Part shown: positions 1 through 5,694 of the stretch, piece by piece
Layout of the letters: every line of letters begins with the position of its first letter
Numbering within the stretch: the stretch's first letter is position 1
Assembly (NCBI GenBank): GCA_012027055.1
Contig: VEPF01000184.1
Span: forward strand, 1 to 8,084
Reading direction: 5' to 3'
Source of the DNA: Gemmatimonadota bacterium
GTDB lineage: Bacteria > Gemmatimonadota > Gemmatimonadetes > Longimicrobiales > RSA9
Length of the DNA: 8,084 nt
The notes under the pieces: generated by a model
Told to the model about the DNA's origin: nothing
Seen by the model: the letters and a program-made list of their open reading frames with translations, nothing else
The model's database searches: none
Translations under genes and position numbers: made by a program

Positions 1-29
1 CGGCACTGGCGGGGCTCAGGCCGGCTGGT

Positions 30-103
<74 letters not shown>

Positions 104-118
104 CTGTTGGAGAATTCC

Positions 119-191
119 GATCCGCCGTCGCGTCGGACCGTGCGCGTCGTTGGCCGAGCGACCGTCGGTTTTCGGCGCCCGACGGCGGATC
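119..191. repeat. 12-bp inverted repeat filling the Val-Ala tRNA spacer
   Basis: The arms GATCCGCCGTCG (119-130) and CGACGGCGGATC (180-191) are exact reverse complements separated by 49 nt. Together they occupy most of the 91-nt spacer, and the right arm ends three bases before tRNA-Ala. The internal bases are GC-rich and contain a repeated CGACCG/GGACCG word, so a larger branched fold is possible. It could be a processing stem in the tRNA precursor or a remnant of a small element. The sequence does not decide between these. Confidence 0.5.
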
Positions 192-194
192 ACC

Positions 195-267
195 GGGGCT
201 GTAGCTCAGTTGGGAGAGCGCCTGAATGGCATTCAGGAGGTCAGCGGTTCGATCCCGCTCAGCTCCA
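195..267 (+). tRNA. tRNA-Ala(GGC)
   Basis: This is a 73-nt cloverleaf. The acceptor arms GGGGCTG (195-201) and CAGCTCC (260-266) pair with one G-U at the third position, and the discriminator is A267. The anticodon stem CCTGA/TCAGG (221-225/233-237) encloses ATGGCAT, giving anticodon GGC at 228-230 for GCC and GCT alanine codons. The D arm starts with the standard TAGCTCAGTTGG. TTC follows the discriminator, so CCA is not encoded. Confidence 0.96.
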
Positions 268-280
268 TTCACGCCGACAA

Positions 281-346
281 CCGTGGGTCCCGCTCGCGCG
301 GGAAGGGCGTGCCGCCTCCGGGCGTCACGCCGGCACGGCAAAGGCG
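281..346 (+). repeat. Intergenic hairpin repeat, copy A (Ala-Thr spacer)
   Basis: These 66 bases align nearly gap-free with 981-1045. The core hairpin is at 307-330: outer stem GCGTG/CACGC (307-311/326-330), a C-T mismatch (312/325), inner stem CGCC/GGCG (313-316/321-324) and loop TCCG. The inner stem and loop are identical in the three copies of this window, while the outer stem differs but remains paired. On the opposite strand the hairpin is followed by CCTTCCC, a weak pyrimidine tract. No open reading frame fits the element. Confidence 0.7.
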
Positions 347-350
347 GGAC

Positions 351-422
351 GCCACTGTAGCTCAGGGGTAGAGCACTCGATTCGTAATCGAGCGGTCGTC
401 GGTTCAATTCCGACCAGTGGCT
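351..422 (+). tRNA. tRNA-Thr(CGT)
   Basis: This is a 72-nt cloverleaf with acceptor GCCACTG (351-357) paired to CAGTGGC (415-421) and discriminator T422. The anticodon stem CTCGA/TCGAG (376-380/388-392) holds the loop TTCGTAA. The anticodon is CGT at 383-385 and reads only ACG. The D arm is standard, and the T arm contains GGTTCAATTCC. CTG follows the discriminator, so CCA is not encoded. A C34 threonine tRNA is a supplementary isoacceptor used in GC-rich genomes. Confidence 0.96.
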
Positions 423-458
423 CTGCGAACAGCAGCTGATTGACAGCACAGGTGCGAT

Positions 459-531
459 GCGGGAGTAGCTCAGTTGGCAGAGCATCAGCTTCCCAAGCTG
501 AGGGTCGCGGGTTCGAGCCCCGTCTCCCGCT
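459..531 (+). tRNA. tRNA-Gly(CCC)
   Basis: This is a 73-nt cloverleaf. Acceptor GCGGGAG (459-465) pairs with CTCCCGC (524-530), and discriminator T531 is the base expected for bacterial tRNA-Gly. The anticodon stem TCAGC/GCTGA (485-489/497-501) encloses TTCCCAA, so the anticodon is CCC at 492-494, reading GGG. The T arm contains the standard GGTTCGAGCCC. CCA is not encoded. It lies only 36 nt after tRNA-Thr. Confidence 0.96.
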
Positions 532-532
532 T

Positions 533-606
533 GTTGCGCGGTGGTTTTGCGAGCACGCCGCCCGGAGGCGGCGTGCCTTTCACGAGCCAGGCGCAACCCA
601 CGCTTG
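533..606 (-). repeat. Intergenic hairpin repeat, copy B, inverted; terminator-like on +
   Basis: Read on the - strand this matches copies A and C. The 15 bases at 591-605 are the exact reverse complement of 979-993, and the inner stem and loop are identical. Its hairpin at 553-576 is the best of the three: ten perfect GC-rich pairs (553-562 with 567-576) around loop CGGA, followed on the + strand by CTTTC. It lies 21 nt after tRNA-Gly and could act as an intrinsic terminator for the upstream tRNAs, although its T tract is short. Confidence 0.7.
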
Positions 607-642
607 CCTGCGCAATGGCGGCGTGAGAGCAATTTCGTTCAC

Positions 643-715
643 TGCCCCTTGGTGTAACTGGCAACACGTCTGACTCTGGATCAGAAGAGTCCTGGTTCGA
701 GCCCAGGAGGGGCAA
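643..715 (+). tRNA. tRNA-Gln(CTG)
   Basis: This is a 73-nt cloverleaf with acceptor TGCCCCT (643-649) paired to AGGGGCA (708-714) and discriminator A715. The U1-A72 pair is typical of bacterial tRNA-Gln. The anticodon stem TCTGA/TCAGA (669-673/681-685) holds CTCTGGA, giving anticodon CTG at 676-678, which reads CAG. The D arm TTGGTGTAACTGGCAACA is also glutamine-like. CTC follows the discriminator, so CCA is not encoded. Confidence 0.96.
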
Positions 716-727
716 CTCGATGGCGCT

Positions 728-813
728 GGAGAGGTAGCCAAGTGGTTACGGCAACGGTTTGCTAAACCGTCGAGCCCGAAAGGCTCGCGTGGGTTCGAAT
801 CCCACCCTCTCCG
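728..813 (+). tRNA. tRNA-Ser(GCT)
   Basis: This is an 86-nt class II tRNA. Acceptor GGAGAGG (728-734) pairs with CCTCTCC (806-812), and discriminator G813 is the serine identity base. The anticodon stem ACGGT/ACCGT (754-758/766-770) encloses TTGCTAA, so the anticodon is GCT at 761-763 for AGC and AGT. The long variable arm forms CGAGCC-CGAAA-GGCTCG (771-787). The T arm is GTGGGTTCGAATCCCAC, identical to that of the next tRNA-Ser. It lies 12 nt after tRNA-Gln, so the two are probably co-transcribed. Confidence 0.96.
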
Positions 814-879
814 CTGTACCGCCTCGCCGGCCTTCGTTTCGGTGGCGTAGCTCCGGACCCGGGTCTCGAGCCGCGCCGG

Positions 880-964
880 GGACAGGTGTCCGAGAGGCTT
901 AAGGAGCACGATTGGAAATCGTGTGGGGTTAACACCCTCGTGGGTTCGAATCCCACCCTGTCCG
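880..964 (+). tRNA. tRNA-Ser(GGA)
   Basis: This is an 85-nt class II tRNA. Acceptor GGACAGG (880-886) pairs with CCTGTCC (957-963), with serine discriminator G964. The anticodon stem CACGA/TCGTG (907-911/919-923) holds TTGGAAA, giving anticodon GGA at 914-916 for TCC and TCT. A long variable arm with a GGGGTTAACACCC-type hairpin follows. The T arm matches that of tRNA-Ser(GCT) exactly, but the D and variable arms differ. CCA is not encoded; CTG follows. Confidence 0.96.
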
Positions 965-978
965 CTGCAGGCTGTCAC

Positions 979-1045
979 AAGCGTGGGTTGCGCTTGCTTG
1001 TGATGGGCTCGCCGCCTCCGGGCGTCGAGCGTGCCGGGAAAGGCG
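979..1045 (+). repeat. Intergenic hairpin repeat, copy C (Ser-Pro spacer)
   Basis: This copy aligns with copy A along its length and with the reverse complement of copy B at 979-993. The core hairpin is at 1007-1030: outer stem GCTCG/CGAGC (1007-1011/1026-1030), C-T mismatch (1012/1025), inner stem CGCC/GGCG (1013-1016/1021-1024) and loop TCCG. The outer stem differs from both other copies yet is still fully complementary, which suggests the fold is what is kept. Confidence 0.7.
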
Positions 1046-1057
1046 CAACGACGACGA

Positions 1058-1131
1058 CGGGGAGTAGCTCAGCCCGGTAGAGCACTGCGTTCGGGACGCA
1101 GGGGTCGCAGGTTCAAATCCTGTCTCCCCGA
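1058..1131 (+). tRNA. tRNA-Pro(CGG)
   Basis: This is a 74-nt cloverleaf with acceptor CGGGGAG (1058-1064) paired to CTCCCCG (1124-1130) and discriminator A1131. The C1-G72 pair is the bacterial tRNA-Pro signature. The anticodon stem CTGCG/CGCAG (1085-1089/1097-1101) encloses TTCGGGA, so the anticodon is CGG at 1092-1094, reading CCG, with G37 as expected for proline. CTG follows the discriminator. It is the last tRNA of the cluster and lies 10 nt before a terminator. Confidence 0.96.
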
Positions 1132-1141
1132 CTGGATAACT

Positions 1142-1178
1142 GAAAGCCCCACCATGCCTTGTGCGTGGTGGGGCTTTC
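1142..1178 (+). terminator. Intrinsic terminator closing the tRNA cluster
   Basis: The arms GAAAGCCCCACCA (1142-1154) and TGGTGGGGCTTTC (1166-1178) are perfectly complementary over 13 bp, with an 11-nt loop. The T tract is partly folded into the stem as GGGGCTTTC and continues as TTCGTTT. The A-rich left edge and T-rich right edge would also let it work on the other strand. It sits 10 nt after tRNA-Pro and before the protease gene, so it separates the stable-RNA unit from the protein gene. Confidence 0.9.
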
Positions 1179-1229
1179 TTCGTTTGCGGCCCCGGCGGGC
1201 GGCGCGGGGCGCGGGTGCTCCCGCTCCGG

Positions 1230-1264
1230 AGGCGCTTGATTCGAGCGCCTGCCTCAATTACATA
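1230..1264 (+). promoter_or_regulatory. Candidate promoter and overlapping palindrome upstream of the protease
   Basis: In an otherwise GC-rich leader, TTGATT (1236-1241) and TACATA (1259-1264) are 17 bp apart, a poor but usable match to -35 and -10 boxes of a housekeeping promoter. A perfect inverted repeat AGGCGCT/AGCGCCT (1230-1236/1244-1250, 7-nt centre) overlaps the -35 box and could be an operator. The transcript would have a leader of roughly 100 nt. The boxes are weak and this phylum's promoter consensus is uncertain. The rest of 1181-1373 shows nothing else clear. Confidence 0.3.
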
Positions 1265-1373
1265 CCACAGTATCCACAATGGCGGCGCTCGTCCCTGGCA
1301 CTCCACGCCGGCGGCCGGGCACCGCGCCTGGCGCTGCCGTGCAGGCGCTCCGTACCCAACCGCTGGAGGCTCG

Positions 1374-2540
1374 ATGAGGAAGATTGGTTTCGTGGCGCTC
1401 GCGCTGGTGCTCGCTGCCTGCCAGGACAGCCCGCAGCAGATCACCGCTCCGGAGGCGACGCGCTCGCCGGAATTCAGTACGGGCGCAGTCCCGGGCCGCT
1501 TCATCGTCACGGTGCGTGCCGGCGTTGCCCCGGCGGAGGTGGCGCGGACACACGGCGTTGCGCCGGACTTCGTGTACACGTACGCGCTAAACGGCTTCGC
1601 GGGCGAGATCGCCGACGCGGCCCGCGATGGGCTGCTGCGCGACGCCCGGGTGCTGCGCATCGAGCCGGACGGCGTCGTGCAGGCGTGGGCCACGCAGTCG
1701 GGCGCCACCTGGGGGATCGACCGCATCGACCAGCGGGCCCTGCCGCTCAGCGGCACGTACACCTACAACAACACCGGCGCGGGCGTCACCACCTACATCA
1801 TCGATACCGGCATTCGTTTCGCGCACACGGAGTTCGGCGGACGGGCGACGAGCGGTTTCGACGCCGTGGACGGCGGTGCGGCGGACGACTGCAACGGTCA
1901 CGGCACGCACGTGGCCGGCACCGTGGGCGGTGCGACCTACGGCGTCGCCAAGGGCGTGGCGCTCGTGGCCGTGCGCGTACTGAACTGCAGCGGCAGCGGG
2001 ACGACCTCAGGGGTGATCGCGGGTATCGACTGGGTGCCCGCCAACCATCAGGCGAGTGCGCCGGCAGTTGCGAACATGTCGCTGGGCGGCGGCGCCAGCA
2101 CGGCTCTCGACAACGCCGTGAAGGCAGCGATCGCGGATGGCGTGAGCTTCGCGGTGGCCGCGGGCAACGGCAACATGGCGGGGATCGCACAGGACGCGTG
2201 CAAGTACTCGCCGGCGCGGGTGGCCGAGGCCATGACCGTCGGCGCGACGGACGGGTCGGACCGGAAGACGTCGTGGTCGAACTACGGCAATTGCGTGGAC
2301 TGGTTTGCGCCCGGATCGCAGATCACGTCCGCCTGGTACACCAGCAACACCGCGACGAACACGATCAGCGGCACGTCGATGGCCACGCCGCACACGGCCG
2401 GCGTCGCGGCGCTGTACCTGCAGAGCAACCCGACGGCCACTCCGGCAGCGGTGCGGGACGCGCTGTATGCGGCCACCACCAAGGGCATCGTGAGCAGCGC
2501 GAAGACCGCCAGCAACCACCTGCTGTTCACCAGCTACTGA
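1374..2540 (+). CDS. S8 family (proteinase K/aqualysin-like) serine protease lipoprotein
   Basis: This 388-aa exported endopeptidase is predicted to be lipid-anchored outside the cytoplasm. Residues 1-15 form a lipoprotein signal ending in the lipobox L13-A-A-C16. Residues about 41-103 (GRFIVTVRAG onward) match the inhibitor I9 propeptide that folds and then blocks the protease. The catalytic domain follows: Asp144 in YIIDTG, His176 in NGHGTHVAG, oxyanion Asn265 in AAGNGN and Ser335 in SGTSMATPH. Besides Cys16 there are four cysteines, at 173, 205, 276 and 307. Their spacings (32 and 31) equal those of the two aqualysin I disulfides (Cys67-Cys99, Cys163-Cys194). The chain stops at the end of the catalytic fold, without the C-terminal prosequence of aqualysin. 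The ATG is chosen because GGAGG lies at 1365-1369 and the signal peptide begins there; the same frame is open upstream to 1161 but without signal-like sequence. The substrate is unknown; general protein degradation is most likely. Confidence 0.93.
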   Translation: MRKIGFVALALVLAACQDSPQQITAPEATRSPEFSTGAVPGRFIVTVRAGVAPAEVARTHGVAPDFVYTYALNGFAGEIADAARDGLLRDARVLRIEPDGVVQAWATQSGATWGIDRIDQRALPLSGTYTYNNTGAGVTTYIIDTGIRFAHTEFGGRATSGFDAVDGGAADDCNGHGTHVAGTVGGATYGVAKGVALVAVRVLNCSGSGTTSGVIAGIDWVPANHQASAPAVANMSLGGGASTALDNAVKAAIADGVSFAVAAGNGNMAGIAQDACKYSPARVAEAMTVGATDGSDRKTSWSNYGNCVDWFAPGSQITSAWYTSNTATNTISGTSMATPHTAGVAALYLQSNPTATPAAVRDALYAATTKGIVSSAKTASNHLLFTSY

Positions 2541-2554
2541 GCCGCCCTGCGCTG

Positions 2555-2593
2555 ACGAACCCCCTGCCCCGCACCGCGGGACAGGGGGTTCGT
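2555..2593. terminator. Large hairpin between convergent protease and kinase genes
   Basis: The arms ACGAACCCCCTG (2555-2566) and CAGGGGGTTCGT (2582-2593) pair perfectly over 12 bp. An inner stem CCCGC/GCGGG (2568-2572/2576-2580) with loop ACC extends it past one C-A mismatch. It starts 14 nt after the protease stop codon. There is no T tract on either strand, so it may stop polymerase poorly alone, but it could protect the 3' end or work with Rho. A smaller 7-bp hairpin (2618-2635) lies nearer the kinase stop. Confidence 0.7.
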
Positions 2594-2687
2594 CCGCCAG
2601 CGTACCCGCCACGCGACCGGCGAGGCCGCTCGCCGCTGGTGATCCTTCGAACTCCTGGAATCCTGTCGCAAATCCCGGGTTGCCGGC

Positions 2688-3953
2688 TCAGCGCAGGGTG
2701 CGCACACCGATCATGATGCAGGTAGCCAGCCAGGCGGTGGCGACCAGGGCAAGCAGACCGAGCTCGAGCCAGCGTACGCGCTGGCGGCCCGGTCTTCCGT
2801 GGAACCAGGCGAGTACCGACGCGGCGGCGATGCTGAAGCCGAACGTCGCGAGCGCGATCTCGAAGACGACATTGGGCACGTGCGAGTGCTGCACCAGGAG
2901 GCTGACGAATCCGAGGACGGCGAGCCCCACGCCGATGGTGACGGCCACGATCTGCGGCAGCCGGCGTCCGAGCAGGTCCTGCACGATGTCGCCTTCCACG
3001 GGAGTACCGGCCGGCGGCGTCGGGGTCGTGCCGCGATCCTGCGGTGCCCGGAGCGCCTGGGCGATGATGGTTGCCCGCGGACGCCTCGCTGGATCTTTCG
3101 CCAGGCAGTGCTCGAGCAGGTCGGCGAGGGGCTCATCGACATCGGCGCGGAGCGTACGGAGCGGGCGGGGCGGCTCGCGCAGGTGCGCAGCCATGATGGC
3201 GGAGCCTTTGGTGGCCCGGAACGGTCCCTCGCCGGCCAGCAGCCGATAGCCGACGATCCCGAGCGCGTAGACGTCGCTTGCTTCCGACGCCTCCTCGCCG
3301 CGCAGCTGTTCCGGGCTGGTGTACTCGGGCACGCCCAGCACCTCGCCGGCTCGGGTGATCCGCGAGTCGCTCCCCCGCGCTTCCGGCAGGACCCCGGCGA
3401 GCCCGAAGTCGGTGACCAGGACCCGGCCGCCGTCCTCGTCGCAGAGCACGTTGCCGGGACGCAGGTCACGGTGCACGAATCCGCTCCGGTGCGCGGCCGC
3501 GAGCGCATCGGCGATCTCCGCGAGGACGCGCCGCGCCAGCGGGATGGGCAGCACGCCTTCCGCGCCGAGCTTGTCATCCAGCGTGCCGCCCTTGACGTAC
3601 TGCATCACCAGGAAGGGCACGCCGCTCGAGAGATAGCCGAACCGGTGCACGGCGACCGCGTTCGGGTGATTCAGCGCGGCGGCCGCGCGCGCCTCGCGCT
3701 CGAAACGCGCGCGGGCGACGTGGTCCGCGGCCCGCTCCTCGGCCAGGACCTTGACCGCGACCAGCCGGTTCAGGCGGGGCTCGCGCGCGAGGAAGACGCG
3801 ACCGGTGTGGCCCTCACCGAGGGGCCGCAACAGCTCCAGCTCCGGCCGCAGCTCGCGCTCGAGAATGGCGAAGCTGTCACCCGGGGCCGTCGGCTCCGTT
3901 GGTGCGGCAGCGGTTGGGGGCGGGCCGGCAGGCGGCCCGGGCATCTGAGCCAT
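2688..3953 (-). CDS. Transmembrane Hanks-type Ser/Thr protein kinase
   Basis: This 421-aa kinase phosphorylates Ser/Thr residues on unknown targets. A Pro/Ala-rich head (1-26) precedes the kinase domain (about 40-300): glycine loop G46-E-G-H-T-G-R-V53, ATP-binding Lys68 in VAVK, helix-C Glu87, catalytic loop H161-R-D-L-R-P-G-N168, D182-F-G184 and the SPE motif at 213-215. Residue 165 is Arg where Ser/Thr kinases normally have Lys (HRDLKPxN); Asp163 and Asn168 are kept, so activity is still likely. After a short linker come three hydrophobic helices (about 333-353, 362-383, 396-416). The chain ends directly after the third, leaving no extracellular sensor domain such as PASTA repeats. The kinase domain is therefore cytoplasmic and membrane-tethered. 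ATG 3953 is chosen as the first in frame; its ribosome site is weak (GGAAG about 10 nt upstream), and Met4 is an alternative. It is divergent from the methyltransferase gene and convergent with the protease gene. Confidence 0.92.
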   Translation of the reverse strand: MAQMPGPPAGPPPTAAAPTEPTAPGDSFAILERELRPELELLRPLGEGHTGRVFLAREPRLNRLVAVKVLAEERAADHVARARFEREARAAAALNHPNAVAVHRFGYLSSGVPFLVMQYVKGGTLDDKLGAEGVLPIPLARRVLAEIADALAAAHRSGFVHRDLRPGNVLCDEDGGRVLVTDFGLAGVLPEARGSDSRITRAGEVLGVPEYTSPEQLRGEEASEASDVYALGIVGYRLLAGEGPFRATKGSAIMAAHLREPPRPLRTLRADVDEPLADLLEHCLAKDPARRPRATIIAQALRAPQDRGTTPTPPAGTPVEGDIVQDLLGRRLPQIVAVTIGVGLAVLGFVSLLVQHSHVPNVVFEIALATFGFSIAAASVLAWFHGRPGRQRVRWLELGLLALVATAWLATCIMIGVRTLR

Positions 3954-4018
3954 GGTGGCTCGCTTCCGCGTGTGCGCGGGGTGGCCGGCGCGTATCGCCG
4001 CCCGGTGCGTCGGCGCCT

Positions 4019-4047
4019 ATCGTAGTGGCCACCGGGATGCGACACAA
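4019..4047 (-). promoter_or_regulatory. Candidate promoter for the kinase gene
   Basis: On the - strand TTGTGT (4047-4042) is followed after exactly 17 bp by TACGAT (4024-4019), a partial match to -35 and -10 boxes. It would give a leader of about 60 nt before the kinase ATG at 3953. It lies in the 151-bp divergent region 3954-4104, the only place a promoter for either the kinase or the methyltransferase can be. No convincing + strand pair was found there. Confidence 0.33.
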
Positions 4048-4104
4048 TAGCCGCGCGGCTCCGATCGAGGGGCAGCGCGGGGACCAGCGTGCGGGAGGCA
4101 TGGG

Positions 4105-4776
4105 GTGGATCCGAATCCGTTCTGGGAGCAGCCGGACATCGTGCGCGATTTCGCGGACCGGGCGCCGGACGTGCGCCTGGTGGCCCTGCTCGAGAGCCCG
4201 GCCGCACGGGACATCAGGCGGGCCCTGGACATCGGCTGCGCGGGTGGTCGCAATACCGTCTTGCTGGCGCAACACGGGATCGAGGTGCACGCGCTGGACG
4301 CTGCGCGCGCCATGGTCGCGGAAACCAGACGTCGCCTGCATGCAACGCTCGATGAGGGGACCGCGGCGACACGTGTGCAGCAACGGCGGATGGATGAGCT
4401 GGACTGCTACCCCGACGCGCATTTCGACCTGGTGCTGGCGCTCGGGATCTGGCATTCGGCCGGGAGCTGGGCCGAGTGGCAGCGGGCGGTGGCGGAAGCG
4501 GCCCGCGTACTCGCGGTGCGGGGCAGGCTGCTGCTCTCGCACTTCACGCCGCGCACGGAGCTCACCGGGTGCGGCGTGCAGGCCGTCCCCGGCGAACCGC
4601 ACACCTACGAGGGCTTCGAATCCGGGCGCGCCGTGCTGCTCGAGCGCGCCGAGATCGTGTCCGAACTGCGCCCCATCGGGCTGGAGCCGATCCGACCGCT
4701 GGAGGTGCTCACTACCGAGAAGGATGGCGGTCGGCGGGTGTCCGTGACGGGTGAGCTGGTGCGGCGCGAGCGATAG
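4105..4776 (+). CDS. Class I SAM-dependent methyltransferase
   Basis: This 223-aa cytoplasmic enzyme transfers the methyl group of S-adenosylmethionine to an unknown small molecule or protein. The Rossmann-fold SAM site is clear: motif I A40-LDIGCAGGRN50, acidic Asp65 at the end of the second strand (VHALDAA), and motif IV FDLVLALGIWHS (107-118). RVLAVRGRLLLSHF (134-147) fits the fifth strand region. The C-terminal strands about 182-219 are family-like but carry no substrate signature. Its overall shape resembles the TehB/Methyltransf_11 group; the substrate cannot be inferred. The start is GTG at 4105, placed 6 nt after GGAGG (4094-4098). An ATG at 4100 lies closer to that site but is out of frame and opens only a shadow reading frame. 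It is divergent from the kinase gene and convergent with the ZIP transporter gene. Confidence 0.88.
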   Translation: MDPNPFWEQPDIVRDFADRAPDVRLVALLESPAARDIRRALDIGCAGGRNTVLLAQHGIEVHALDAARAMVAETRRRLHATLDEGTAATRVQQRRMDELDCYPDAHFDLVLALGIWHSAGSWAEWQRAVAEAARVLAVRGRLLLSHFTPRTELTGCGVQAVPGEPHTYEGFESGRAVLLERAEIVSELRPIGLEPIRPLEVLTTEKDGGRRVSVTGELVRRER

Positions 4777-4780
4777 CCGG

Positions 4781-4799
4781 GCGCGCGCTCAGCGCGCGT
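4781..4799. terminator. GC-only hairpin at the convergent methyltransferase/ZIP junction
   Basis: The arms CGCGCGC (4782-4788) and GCGCGCG (4792-4798) pair around TCA, with a G-T pair outside. The loop is the stop codon of the ZIP gene itself, and the methyltransferase stop is 5 bp to the left. There is no T tract. In such a tight convergent junction it may be the only structure available to end both transcripts, but it may equally be chance in GC-rich DNA. Confidence 0.35.
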
Positions 4800-5538
4800 G
4801 CAACACCGCCTGGAACGCGAGCATCGCCGCGATGGAGATGGCCAGGGTAACGATGACGACCGGCAGGGGAGCGTCCTGCCGGGCCTCCGGGAGCAACTCG
4901 CGCGCCACCATCCAGAGCATGGCGCCGGCCGCGAATCCGAGACCCGGGGCGAGCACCGGCGTGAACAGCGCCACCAGCAGGAACGCCGGCACGGCCATGA
5001 GCGGTTGCGGCAGGCTCGAGAAGATGCTCCACCCCCCGGCTTTCAGCGGCGAGGTGCCGCGGGGCACCATCACCAGGCTGATGGCCAGTCCCTCGGGGAT
5101 GTTGTGGATGGCGATGGCGGCCGTGATGTAGAACCCGAGCGTTTCTCCGCCGCCGAATGACACACCCACGCCCACTCCTTCCGTGAAGGAGTGGAGGGTC
5201 ATCACGCCGAGGATGAGCAGGACCTTCAGCGCGTCCGCGTGATCCAGTTCGCCCCAGCTCACATCCCGCCGGCTGAGGATCCGGTGGCTCACGGCGATGA
5301 AGACCACGCCGAGCACGGCGCCCGCAAACGTGCCGTACGCATTGCGCTCGATGCCCTCGGTGATGAGGCTCCAGCTGGCCGCGATCATCAGCCCGGACGC
5401 CAGCGCGTTGGCGATGCCGAGCGCGCGCCTGGTCAGTGCGCCGAAGCAGAACGGGACCGCGCCCAGACCGGTCGCGATGGCGGTGATGCTCGCGAAGAGG
5501 AAGACCTCCCCGGCGAGGTGGAGCGTGCTTCCGGTCAT
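4789..5538 (-). CDS. ZIP family divalent metal transporter
   Basis: This 249-aa inner-membrane protein probably imports Zn2+ or a similar divalent metal. About eight hydrophobic helices can be traced. The two metal-binding helices carry the family motifs: H116-S-F-T-E-G121 and H145-N-I-P-E-G150. Glu214 in VARELLP, in the next helix, sits where the binuclear site of ZIP transporters has a further Glu. Position 117 is Ser instead of the common Asn, so the second metal site may be modified. The loop between helices 3 and 4 (about 89-103) is short and lacks a His-rich stretch. The start is uncertain: ATG 5538 puts the first helix near the N-terminus but has no clear Shine-Dalgarno. A TTG at 5622 would add 28 polar residues unlike any ZIP N-terminus. 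It is the only gene in its transcription unit and converges on the methyltransferase gene. Confidence 0.9.
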   Translation of the reverse strand: MTGSTLHLAGEVFLFASITAIATGLGAVPFCFGALTRRALGIANALASGLMIAASWSLITEGIERNAYGTFAGAVLGVVFIAVSHRILSRRDVSWGELDHADALKVLLILGVMTLHSFTEGVGVGVSFGGGETLGFYITAAIAIHNIPEGLAISLVMVPRGTSPLKAGGWSIFSSLPQPLMAVPAFLLVALFTPVLAPGLGFAAGAMLWMVARELLPEARQDAPLPVVIVTLAISIAAMLAFQAVLHAR

Positions 5539-5628
5539 GTCGTGAGCGGGTGGCAGTGAACCGGCCCGAGGGAAGGTACGATCCTGCCGGCCGGAGCCGA
5601 AAGCAGGAAGCGAGTCAGACAAACAGGG

Positions 5629-5665
5629 CCGGGGCCTGGCCGCGCGGTGCGCAGCCGGGCCCCGG
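5629..5665 (-). terminator. Intrinsic terminator downstream of the sigma-factor unit
   Basis: CCGGGGCC (5629-5636) and GGCCCCGG (5658-5665) pair perfectly, and four more pairs including one G-T extend the stem inward to 5640/5654, leaving a 13-nt loop. On the - strand the hairpin is followed by CCCTGTTTGTCT, a moderately T-rich tail. It begins 30 nt after the stop codon at 5695. It therefore probably ends the transcript of the three - strand genes 8078 to 5695 and keeps them apart from the ZIP gene. The remainder of the 156-bp gap 5539-5694 shows no clear promoter. Confidence 0.6.
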
Positions 5666-5694
5666 TCGGCGGAGGCTCGATGCAGGGTGGGCGT

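Noticed and set aside
440..445. Consensus TTGACA as a promoter -35 box in the Thr-Gly tRNA spacer
   Set aside because: At 16-18 bp spacing the -10 would fall inside tRNA-Gly (about 463-468, GAGTAG), with no match. The 36-nt spacer is too short for a promoter.
307..1030. A CRISPR array formed by the repeated spacers
   Set aside because: There are only three copies, in mixed orientation, about 250-450 bases apart with tRNA genes between them, and they are diverged. This is not a regular repeat-spacer array.
1031..2716. A 561-codon + strand frame across tRNA-Pro and the protease gene
   Set aside because: It is out of frame with the S8 catalytic motifs, runs through a tRNA gene and a terminator, and has an Arg/Gly-rich composition typical of a shifted frame in GC-rich DNA.
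5539..5622. N-terminal extension of the ZIP transporter from a TTG codon at 5622
   Set aside because: The 28 extra residues are polar and unlike ZIP N-termini, and no ribosome site precedes the TTG. The T-rich bases there fit the tail of the 5629-5665 terminator better.
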